A program made the position numbers and the translations under genes. A DNA stretch of 64,000 nucleotides from an uncultured Tissierellia bacterium. Its GTDB lineage: Bacteria > Bacillota > Clostridia > Tissierellales > Peptoniphilaceae. Where the stretch lies: the NCBI GenBank assembly GCA_947253765.1, contig CAMYAK010000005.1, positions 1 to 64,000 on the forward strand, in the 5' to 3' direction. The first letter of the stretch is position 1, and each line of letters begins with the position of its first letter. Under the pieces are notes generated by a model. The model did not search any database, was not told the DNA's origin, and was given only the letters and a program-made list of their open reading frames with translations. Of the stretch, positions 16,617 through 23,951 are shown one piece after another.

Positions 16617-16633
16617 GTAACAAAAAGGTTACA
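16617..16633 (-). promoter_or_regulatory. WalR-like box
   Basis: Read on the minus strand, TGTTAC's partner arrangement is TGTAAC-N5-TGTTAC, an exact fit to the WalR (YycF) consensus TGTWAH-N5-TGTWAH. The box is just downstream of the predicted +1 of a 3D-domain wall gene, a class that includes the WalR target yocH in Bacillus. Downstream placement would suggest repression. No walR gene is in the window. Confidence 0.5.
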
Positions 16634-16696
16634 AAACACGAAGAAGGCCGGTTAAGATTAGCTAAATTAGCCTTTTTTGTAAAAACAGGAGGTAAA

Positions 16697-17668
16697 ATGA
16701 GACAACACTCTAAAAAGCTTCAAGTCATAGTTTTAGTGGTTATGATGCTGGCAGCAGCTTTGCTGGGAGGCTATGCCTATGCCCAGCGCCCTAAAGATGT
16801 AAAACTTAATGCCGATGGAGTTGAAATCAGTTTATATACAAGTGCGGATACGGTAAGGGAAGCCCTTGCTGAAGCCGGATATAAAAATATTGAAGGGGCC
16901 AGAATTTCACAGCCGCTTGACAAGCAAATTGAGGACGGTATGGAAGTGGAGTTGAACACTTTAAAAACCATCAGCTTCAAAGACGGTGACAATGAAAAAA
17001 CAATAAAGACATATTCAAGCACAGTCGGACAGTTTCTGGATGAAACAGGAGCCGAATACGACGAAGACGACATGATTGCCCCGGCAAGGATGGGTCTTCT
17101 GCAAGACGGAGACAGGGTTATCCTTGACCACATTGAAAAAGTTCAGGAAAGTAAAAGCATAGAAGTCGCCTTTGAGACCGAGACCAAAGAGTCGGATCAG
17201 GTTCTTCAGGGTCAGACCAAGGTCGAGAGGGAAGGCAAGGCAGGACAGAGACTTGTAACAACAGAATCAGTTTACAAAAATGGGATCAAGATTCAGGAAA
17301 AAGAGATAAGCAACGAGATCAACTCAGAGCCTGTAAACAAGATTGTTGTTAAGGGAACAAAGAAAGCACCCAAGAACTCAGGATCTTCGACAGGGGAGAT
17401 TTCCCTGAAAAGCTTTATGAGCCGCGGAGTTGTCAATTGGAGAGGCTACAAGTTCACCTATTATTCACAGAGGGTTTTACCCGGCGGGGGTCTAAAGATT
17501 CCCGGACGTCATGTAAATTCCAGGGGCTATGTGTGTGACGGAAACGGCTACATAGTATTGGCGGGATCAGCAGCCAGGGGAACAGTATTCCAGACCCCCT
17601 TCGGAGGTCCCGGAAAAATATATGACAAGGGAACAAGAGGAAGACACCTCGATGTCTATATAAGATAA
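16697..17668 (+). CDS. DUF348/G5/3D-domain cell-wall protein (YabE-like)
   Basis: A 323-residue secreted or membrane-tethered protein. One hydrophobic segment (about 8-28) is followed by two DUF348-type repeats (about 38-75 and 85-125, VEISLYTSADTVREALAEAG style), a G5 domain (about 140-220, with ESKSIEVAFETE and QVLQGQTKVEREGKAGQR) and a C-terminal region resembling the 3D domain (ending KGTRGRHLDVYIR). This architecture matches YabE and resuscitation-factor-like wall hydrolases. The 3D part is divergent, so lytic activity is inferred. GGAGG at 16688-16692 fixes ATG 16697. An upstream WalR-like box suggests wall-stress control. Confidence 0.8.
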   Translation: MRQHSKKLQVIVLVVMMLAAALLGGYAYAQRPKDVKLNADGVEISLYTSADTVREALAEAGYKNIEGARISQPLDKQIEDGMEVELNTLKTISFKDGDNEKTIKTYSSTVGQFLDETGAEYDEDDMIAPARMGLLQDGDRVILDHIEKVQESKSIEVAFETETKESDQVLQGQTKVEREGKAGQRLVTTESVYKNGIKIQEKEISNEINSEPVNKIVVKGTKKAPKNSGSSTGEISLKSFMSRGVVNWRGYKFTYYSQRVLPGGGLKIPGRHVNSRGYVCDGNGYIVLAGSAARGTVFQTPFGGPGKIYDKGTRGRHLDVYIR

Positions 17669-17678
17669 TAAAATCAAT

Positions 17679-17726
17679 AGGTCGCCCATGCCGGCAGGAT
17701 CCGGCCGGGGCGGCCTTTCTTTATAA
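17679..17726 (+). terminator. Terminator after the G5/3D gene
   Basis: Stem AGGTCGCCC (17679-17687) / GGGCGGCCT (17708-17716) with one wobble pair, followed by a T-rich stretch. A second small hairpin GCCTAT-ATTATA-ATAGGC (17820-17837), then CTTTTTG, lies just before the glmM -10. Confidence 0.6.
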
Positions 17727-17885
17727 TTTTTCTATTTTTATTGCCTATTATATTTTCATAGAAAGCATTTAGTGCTAATCTATTTCATTGTGAAAAAGGA
17801 AATGCGAAAGCAAAAGTCTGCCTATATTATAATAGGCCAGCTTTTTGTATAATGGTAAGCAGAGTAATTCCGAAAGGGGGACAAT

Positions 17886-19247
17886 ATGAAATATTTCGGA
17901 ACCGACGGTTTCCGTGGGGAAGCCAACAAAGAATTGACAGCAATCCACGCCTATAAAATAGGCAGATTTTTGGGAAATTACTATTTAAAAAATTTCGAAC
18001 CTAAGGACGGGAGAAAGAGACCGGCCATAGTGATCGGAAAAGACACCAGAAGGTCATGCTATATGTTGGAAAATGCCCTGGCAAGCGGGATCAGTTCTAG
18101 CGGGTCGGATGCATACCTTTTGCACGTTACAACAACACCAAGCGTTTCATATGCAGTTCAGTCGGAAAACTTCAGCTGCGGAATCATGATATCAGCCAGC
18201 CACAACCCCTTCCACGATAACGGAATCAAGCTCATCGGCCACGACGGAGCTAAGATGGAAGAGGACCTGCTTGAAAAAATCGAAGAATACATAGACGGGG
18301 ATGAGAATTCCCTGCCCCTGGCCAAGAGGGAAAACATTGGCGAAGTAAGGGACTATGTCTTCGGAAGAAACAGGTATATAGGCTACCTCATTTCAACTGT
18401 AAGAAAATCATTTAAGAAGCTCCGCATAGGCTTGGACTGTGCAAACGGTGCATCCTTCACAATAGCTAAAAATGTTTTTGACGCCCTGGGCGCTGAGACC
18501 TATGTAATAAATGATAAGCCGGACGGCCTGAATATAAACGTTGACTGCGGTTCAACCCATATCCATAAGCTTGTAGAATTCGTAAAGGAGAAAAAGCTGG
18601 ATTGCGGTTTCGCTTTCGACGGCGACGCCGACAGGTGCATAGCCGTAGACAATAACGGAGAGGTCGTTGACGGCGACGGAATCATGTATATAGCTGCCAA
18701 TGCTTTGAAGGAGAAGGGTGAGCTTTCAAAGAACATGGTCGTAACCACGGTCATGTCGAACTTCGGACTCTACAAGGCTCTTGAAGCATGCGGAATTGAC
18801 TATATCCAGACCCCGGTCGGGGACAAGTATGTTGCAAAGGAAATGCTGGATCACGGCTATTCAATAGGCGGTGAGCAGTCGGGCCACATAATATTTTCCA
18901 AGTATGCAACAACAGGTGACGGTGTACTTACGGCCATAAGAATCGGAGAGATAATGGTCGAGAAAAAGACCGAACTGGCAAGCCTCCACACAGAACTGGC
19001 AATTTATCCGCAAATTTTGGAAAACATCAGGGTCAAGGACAAGGCCAAGGTTTTGAGCGACCCCAAGGTCAATGAAGCTATTGAGAAGGTTAACAAGGAA
19101 CTTGGCGGAAACGGAAGGACTCTGGTAAGACCTTCAGGGACTGAGCCGGTTCTTAGGATAATGGCCGAGCATTCAGACGAGGAAACCTGCAGAGCAGCTG
19201 TAAACAGCATTATAGACGCTATAAAAGAGGCGGGTTGGCTCCTATGA
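17886..19247 (+). CDS. glmM: Phosphoglucosamine mutase
   Basis: A 453-residue enzyme converting glucosamine-6-phosphate to glucosamine-1-phosphate for UDP-GlcNAc and peptidoglycan. FGTDGFRG at the N-terminus, the phosphoserine loop MISASHNPFHDNG, the metal loop DGDADR and the C-terminal RPSGTEPVLR phosphate-binding loop are all intact. The start follows AAAGGGGG (17873-17880); a TATAAT lies at 17848-17853. The stop overlaps the next gene by four bases. Downstream UDP-HexNAc use is visible in the polysaccharide locus at the right end. Confidence 0.96.
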   Translation: MKYFGTDGFRGEANKELTAIHAYKIGRFLGNYYLKNFEPKDGRKRPAIVIGKDTRRSCYMLENALASGISSSGSDAYLLHVTTTPSVSYAVQSENFSCGIMISASHNPFHDNGIKLIGHDGAKMEEDLLEKIEEYIDGDENSLPLAKRENIGEVRDYVFGRNRYIGYLISTVRKSFKKLRIGLDCANGASFTIAKNVFDALGAETYVINDKPDGLNINVDCGSTHIHKLVEFVKEKKLDCGFAFDGDADRCIAVDNNGEVVDGDGIMYIAANALKEKGELSKNMVVTTVMSNFGLYKALEACGIDYIQTPVGDKYVAKEMLDHGYSIGGEQSGHIIFSKYATTGDGVLTAIRIGEIMVEKKTELASLHTELAIYPQILENIRVKDKAKVLSDPKVNEAIEKVNKELGGNGRTLVRPSGTEPVLRIMAEHSDEETCRAAVNSIIDAIKEAGWLL

Positions 19248-20485
19248 TTTTCCCCGACCCCGCCATAAGGCTTATTAACAGGCTTGAAGATAGGGGATTT
19301 GAAGCCTGGATAGTCGGGGGAGCCGTTAGGGATGCCTGGTTAAAAAAAGAAATACACGATATAGACATAGCAACGTCTGCCAGGCCGGCAGAAATTGAAG
19401 AGGTATTTTCCGATTGCAAGACCATAGATGTGGGCAAGGCCTTCGGAACAATAAGAGTTATCTGGGAAGCTGAGGTCTATGAGCTCACCACATTTAGGTC
19501 GGAAGAGGGCTATATGGACGGTAGGCACCCGGACAAGGTGACCTATTCAAATAAGATTGAGGACGACCTTTCAAGGCGGGACTTTACCATAAACGCCATG
19601 GCCTATAATCCATCCAAAGGTATCCTGGACCTTTACGGGGGAAGGGATGATTTTGAAGAGGGGATTTTGAGGGCTGTAGGCGATCCCAATGAGAGGATAG
19701 GCGAAGATGCCCTGCGCATGCTTAGGGCCGTAAGATTTGCCGGACGGTTCGATCTCAAAATGGACCCGGAACTTGAGAGGGCCATAAAGGAAAGAAAAAG
19801 CAGGATATCCCGCATTTCTGTTGAGCGGTCCATGGATGAGATAAATAAAATGCTGACCGGCCGTGGTGCTGAGCGGACCTTTGAGATCATGGCCGGCCTG
19901 GGACTTTCCCAAATACTTTTGCCCGGAATAGACCGACTGCCAAAAGATGAAGTCCTGAACATGCTCCCTAAAGAGCCGGACTTCCTATGGCCGGCCCTCC
20001 TGTCAAACGGAGGAGAGGAGGGGGCTGAGCCGGGTGAAAAGGCCGTAAGAATTTTGAAGGCCTATAAAGCTTCAAATGAGCTCATGGACAGGGCAGGACT
20101 TTTTGTAGGGACTGTTTTTGAAGAACTCCCCACAGACACCTTAGGCTGGAGGATTTGGCTAAAAGAAAGATCCATGGAAGAAGCCCGGACACTTTTGGAA
20201 TATAAAAGAGCTTTTTTGGAATTGGAAAGCGATCTGAATAAGCTTAAAATAATGCAGGAAATCCTTGAGACGATTCAAAAGGACAAACTTGCTACTAAGA
20301 TAAGTGACCTGGATATCTCAGGAAGGGACCTGATAGCCTGCGGATTTAAGCCCGGAAGGCTTATCGGCGGAATTCTGGAGGATTGCCTTGATGCCCATAT
20401 TCACGGCAAACTTGCAAATAAGAAACAGGCCCTGCTTGATTATATAAACAGCAAATGGTCGCCCGATTCGGGAGACCTGATTTAA
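19244..20485 (+). CDS. cca: CCA tRNA nucleotidyltransferase
   Basis: A 413-residue class II nucleotidyltransferase of the poly(A) polymerase/CCA-adding family. The head has GGAVRD and the DIDIAT metal pair, then TFRSEEGY and RRDFTINAMAY; the neck helix motif EDALRMLRAVRFAGR follows. It would add CCA to tRNAs, and the tRNA-Arg gene here does lack an encoded CCA. The ATG at 19244 overlaps the glmM stop; a TTG at 19235 with AGAGG four bases upstream is an alternative start. Poly(A) polymerase activity cannot be excluded from sequence alone. Confidence 0.88.
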   Translation: MIFPDPAIRLINRLEDRGFEAWIVGGAVRDAWLKKEIHDIDIATSARPAEIEEVFSDCKTIDVGKAFGTIRVIWEAEVYELTTFRSEEGYMDGRHPDKVTYSNKIEDDLSRRDFTINAMAYNPSKGILDLYGGRDDFEEGILRAVGDPNERIGEDALRMLRAVRFAGRFDLKMDPELERAIKERKSRISRISVERSMDEINKMLTGRGAERTFEIMAGLGLSQILLPGIDRLPKDEVLNMLPKEPDFLWPALLSNGGEEGAEPGEKAVRILKAYKASNELMDRAGLFVGTVFEELPTDTLGWRIWLKERSMEEARTLLEYKRAFLELESDLNKLKIMQEILETIQKDKLATKISDLDISGRDLIACGFKPGRLIGGILEDCLDAHIHGKLANKKQALLDYINSKWSPDSGDLI

Positions 20486-20497
20486 GCCCCTTATTTG

Positions 20498-20506
20498 TGG
20501 TATAAT
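20498..20506 (+). promoter_or_regulatory. Extended -10 promoter of tig operon
   Basis: TGGTATAAT (20498-20506) is a consensus extended -10 about 80 bp before tig; no convincing -35 is seen. Confidence 0.6.
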
Positions 20507-20588
20507 AACCGAATGACATTTACTTGGTTACAAGGCTGACTTAGACAGGTCTGCCCAAATAATTTTAGCAAAGCGAGGAAAAGTAAGA

Positions 20589-22019
20589 ATGACAGCAAAA
20601 CTGATTTCAAATGAAAACAATAAGGCCACATATACAGTGGAACTTGACTGGAAAAAATTCGAGGACGAAGTCGAAAAGGCATATAAGAGACTCAGGGGAC
20701 GCTTCCAGATTCCCGGATTCCGTAAGGGCAAGGCACCCAGGAAGCTTATTGAAGCTAACTATGGTCCCGAAGTTTTCTATGAGGATGCTTTGAACGGAGC
20801 CCTTCCCGAATTATTGGAGAAGGCTTCTAAAGAACTTCAGTTAAAGCCCATTGGCAGACCCGACATTGACCTTGAGGATATGGATGAGGGCAAGCCCATC
20901 GTAATTAAAGTCACAACTGAACTCAGACCCGTTCCGGAGCTTGGAGACTATAAGTCAATCGAAGTTGAAAAGCAGGAAGTCAAGGTCAGCGATGAAGATG
21001 TAGAAAATGAAGTCAAGAGAGAACAGGAAAAGAATGCTGTTGTTCAGCCTGTTGAAGATAGACCGGCCAAGGATGGCGACAAGGTCAATATCGACTACTC
21101 AGGCAGCGTTGACGGGGTCAAATTTGACGGCGGAACTGCACAGGGCCAAGATTTAACCTTGGGTTCAGGTCAATTTATTCCCGGATTTGAAGAACAGGTC
21201 GAGGGACATTCAATCGGCGAGGAGTTTGATATTAACGTTAAATTCCCCGAAGACTATCATTCAAAAGACCTGGCCGGAAAAGATGCGGTATTTACAGTAA
21301 AGATCAACAGCATTTCAGAAAAGGAAATTCCGGAAGCTGATGATGACTTTGCCCAGGATGTTTCCGAATTCGACACAATTGCCGAATACAAGGATTCCAT
21401 TAGAAAGAAATTGGAAGAGTCTGCACAGGAAGCCGCCAAGGCAAATATGGAGAATGCAGCTATTGAGGAACTCATAAACATTTCTAAAGTTGACCTTCCA
21501 CAGGCCCTGATTGATGAGCAAGTTGACGTCGAGATCAGAAATATGGCCAACCAGCTCAGCCAGATGGGAATAGGTCTTGACCAATATCTCAAATATACAG
21601 GAGGAGACTTAGAGGCTCTCAAGGCCCAGAAGCTTCCTTTGGCAAAGATGAGACTTTCAGGTGACTTGGTTTTGGAAAGCCTTATTGCCGAGCAGAAGAT
21701 AGATGCGACTGAGGAAGAAGTTGAGAAGAAAATTCGTGAATTAGCCGGAGTCTACGGAGCAAAAGATGAGGATAAATTCCTTGAAGAAGTTAAGGCTATG
21801 GGCAGCCGGGATATGTTCAAGGAAGACCTTCTTAAGCATAAGGCCATTGACTATCTCATGAGCCAGGTAAAACTTGTTGACCCCAAGCCGGCTGAGGAAA
21901 AGAAGGAAAAAGCCGAAAGCAAAAAGAAAAAAGAAACTAAAAAAGAAACAAAAAAAGTAACGAAAAAAACGACTAAAAAAGAAACCGAAGAGAAAGACCA
22001 AGCCGAAAAGGAGAAATAA
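20589..22019 (+). CDS. tig: Trigger factor
   Basis: A 476-residue ribosome-associated chaperone and prolyl isomerase. The N-terminal ribosome-binding domain has the signature PGFRKGKAPRKLI (GFRxGKxP), the FKBP-type domain spans about 150-240 (GDKVNIDYSGSVDGVKFDGG), and the helical C-domain follows. The last 45 residues are an unusually long, almost purely Lys/Glu/Thr tail absent from standard trigger factors. It heads tig-clpP-clpX-lon-engB, so folding and proteolysis are co-transcribed. The TAA overlaps the clpP ATG by one base. Confidence 0.96.
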   Translation: MTAKLISNENNKATYTVELDWKKFEDEVEKAYKRLRGRFQIPGFRKGKAPRKLIEANYGPEVFYEDALNGALPELLEKASKELQLKPIGRPDIDLEDMDEGKPIVIKVTTELRPVPELGDYKSIEVEKQEVKVSDEDVENEVKREQEKNAVVQPVEDRPAKDGDKVNIDYSGSVDGVKFDGGTAQGQDLTLGSGQFIPGFEEQVEGHSIGEEFDINVKFPEDYHSKDLAGKDAVFTVKINSISEKEIPEADDDFAQDVSEFDTIAEYKDSIRKKLEESAQEAAKANMENAAIEELINISKVDLPQALIDEQVDVEIRNMANQLSQMGIGLDQYLKYTGGDLEALKAQKLPLAKMRLSGDLVLESLIAEQKIDATEEEVEKKIRELAGVYGAKDEDKFLEEVKAMGSRDMFKEDLLKHKAIDYLMSQVKLVDPKPAEEKKEKAESKKKKETKKETKKVTKKTTKKETEEKDQAEKEK

Positions 22020-22600
22020 TGACTTTAATTCCTACAGTTATTGAACAGACAAACAGGGGTGAGAGGGCTTATGACATATACTCACGCCTGCTTGAAGAGA
22101 GGATAATCTTTGTTACGGGAGAGATAGAGACCCATATGGCCAACCTGGTTGTTGCCCAGCTTCTCTACTTGGAATCGACAGATCCCAGCAAGGATATCCA
22201 GCTCTATATAAATTCGCCGGGAGGGGAAGTTACTGCCGGACTTGCCATATATGACACCATGAACTATATAAAAAGCGATGTTTCCACCATTTGTGTGGGG
22301 ATGGCAGCTTCAATGGGAGCGGTTCTTTTGGCGGCAGGAGAGAAGGGAAAGAGATTTGCCCTGCCCCATTCCGACATAATGATACACCAGCCCTCAGGCG
22401 GTGCTCAGGGTATGGCATCGGATATAGAGATCACAGCTAAAAAGATCCTGGAGACAAGGGAAGAAATCAACAAGATTTTAGCTTCTTGCACAGGGCAGAA
22501 GATTGAAAAGATTGCATTGGATACGGATAGGGATCGCTGGCTGACATCTGACCAGGCCAAGGAATACGGACTGATTGATTCTGTTATCGATTCTATGTAA
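22019..22600 (+). CDS. clpP: ATP-dependent Clp protease proteolytic subunit
   Basis: A 193-residue serine protease subunit forming the ClpP tetradecamer. The triad is visible as Ser98 (GMAASMGA), His123 (MIHQPSGG) and Asp172 (DTDRDRW). The N-terminal IPTVIEQTNRGERAYDIYSRLL is typical of the mature form. It is followed at once by its unfoldase partner clpX. Confidence 0.98.
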   Translation: MTLIPTVIEQTNRGERAYDIYSRLLEERIIFVTGEIETHMANLVVAQLLYLESTDPSKDIQLYINSPGGEVTAGLAIYDTMNYIKSDVSTICVGMAASMGAVLLAAGEKGKRFALPHSDIMIHQPSGGAQGMASDIEITAKKILETREEINKILASCTGQKIEKIALDTDRDRWLTSDQAKEYGLIDSVIDSM

Positions 22601-22620
22601 CAACATTGTAAGGAGGAGAG

Positions 22621-23889
22621 ATGGCTGATTTTGAAGATCAAGTTGTGCATTGCTCTTTTTGCGGCAAGTCATCCGACCAAGTAAAAAAAATGCTGGCAGG
22701 AACTGCCGGGGTTTTCATATGTAACGAGTGTGTGTCTCTTTGCAATGAAATAATCAAGGACGATGTTGAAAAGGTGGATTTTTTTGAACCATCGAGAAGA
22801 CTGCCCAAGCCGGCGGAAATCAAAAGATGCCTTGATGATTATGTTATAGAGCAGGAAGATGCTAAAAAGACTCTTTCCGTAGCCGTGTATAACCATTATA
22901 AGAGGATATATAAGAGTCGGGATACAGGGGTTGAGATACAAAAGTCAAATATCTGTCTTTTAGGACCGACAGGTTCGGGTAAGACCCTCTTGGCCCAGAC
23001 CCTGGCTAAAATTCTCCGAGTGCCCTTTGCCATAGCTGATGCCACGACATTAACAGAAGCCGGATATGTTGGCGAGGACGTCGAGAATATAATCTTGAAA
23101 CTCCTCCAGGCTGCCGACTATGATACGGAACTTGCTGAGAGAGGGATTATTTATATTGACGAGATTGACAAGATTGCAAGAAAATCCGAAAATCCGTCTA
23201 TAACAAGAGATGTTTCCGGAGAGGGGGTCCAGCAGGCCCTGCTCAAGCTCATCGAGGGAACCACAGCCAATGTGCCGCCCCAAGGCGGGAGGAAGCATCC
23301 CAGGCAGGAGTTCATACAGGTGGACACGAGCAATATACTCTTTATAGTTGGTGGAGCCTTTGACGGAATAGACAAGGTCATAGAGAAAAGGAAGGGTGCA
23401 AATCCAATAGGCTTCAACCAGGAAAAGGTCGAAATAAAGAACGAGAAACTTTCTGATGTCCTTAAGGAAGTGATACCGGAAGACCTGATGAAGTTCGGAC
23501 TGATACCGGAGCTCATAGGCAGGTTGCCGGTCCTGGTAACCCTGGAAGAGCTTTCAGCTAACAGTCTCAAGAGGATCCTGCTTGAGCCTAAAAATGCCCT
23601 TATCAAGCAATATCAAGAGCTTTTCAATATGGACGATGTTGATCTGCAATTCACGGAACCCGCCCTTGATGAAATAGCCAATAAGAGCTATGAGCGGAAG
23701 ATGGGGGCCAGGGGCTTGAGGTCAATAATGGAGAAGTTGCTGAGGGATCCCATGTTTGAAATTCCGGGAGATCCGGGAGTTCGTCAGTGTGTAATAAATA
23801 AGGGAGTTGTTGACGGTAAAAACAAGCCAAAGATGTTGCGGCAAACTGAAATGGAAGGTCAACAGAAAATGCCCCTTAAAGATCGATAG
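22621..23889 (+). CDS. clpX: Clp protease ATP-binding subunit ClpX
   Basis: A 422-residue AAA+ unfoldase that feeds ClpP. The N-terminal zinc-binding domain has CSFCGK and CNECVSLC; Walker A is GPTGSGKT; Walker B IIYIDEIDKI and the ClpP-contact loop region (LIGRLPV, sensor 2 GARGLR) are in place. AGGAGGAG at 22611-22618 precedes the ATG. A strong terminator follows, separating much of the transcript from lon. Confidence 0.98.
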   Translation: MADFEDQVVHCSFCGKSSDQVKKMLAGTAGVFICNECVSLCNEIIKDDVEKVDFFEPSRRLPKPAEIKRCLDDYVIEQEDAKKTLSVAVYNHYKRIYKSRDTGVEIQKSNICLLGPTGSGKTLLAQTLAKILRVPFAIADATTLTEAGYVGEDVENIILKLLQAADYDTELAERGIIYIDEIDKIARKSENPSITRDVSGEGVQQALLKLIEGTTANVPPQGGRKHPRQEFIQVDTSNILFIVGGAFDGIDKVIEKRKGANPIGFNQEKVEIKNEKLSDVLKEVIPEDLMKFGLIPELIGRLPVLVTLEELSANSLKRILLEPKNALIKQYQELFNMDDVDLQFTEPALDEIANKSYERKMGARGLRSIMEKLLRDPMFEIPGDPGVRQCVINKGVVDGKNKPKMLRQTEMEGQQKMPLKDR

Positions 23890-23903
23890 ATCAAGACTTA
23901 CAT

Positions 23904-23934
23904 AAAGACAGCCGGCAAAACCGGCTGTCTTTTT
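23904..23934 (+). terminator. Terminator between clpX and lon
   Basis: Stem AAAGACAGCCGG (23904-23915) / CCGGCTGTCTTT (23921-23932) and a T run. It ends only two or three bases before the lon ribosome site (AGGAGGTGG at 23938-23946), so there is no room for a lon promoter after it. Confidence 0.85.
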
Positions 23935-23951
23935 AGCAGGAGGTGGTATAG

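Noticed and set aside
16536..16696. c-di-AMP (ydaO-type) riboswitch before the G5/3D gene
   Set aside because: The conserved ydaO core was not found; the leader is explained better by a promoter, an inverted repeat and a WalR-like box.
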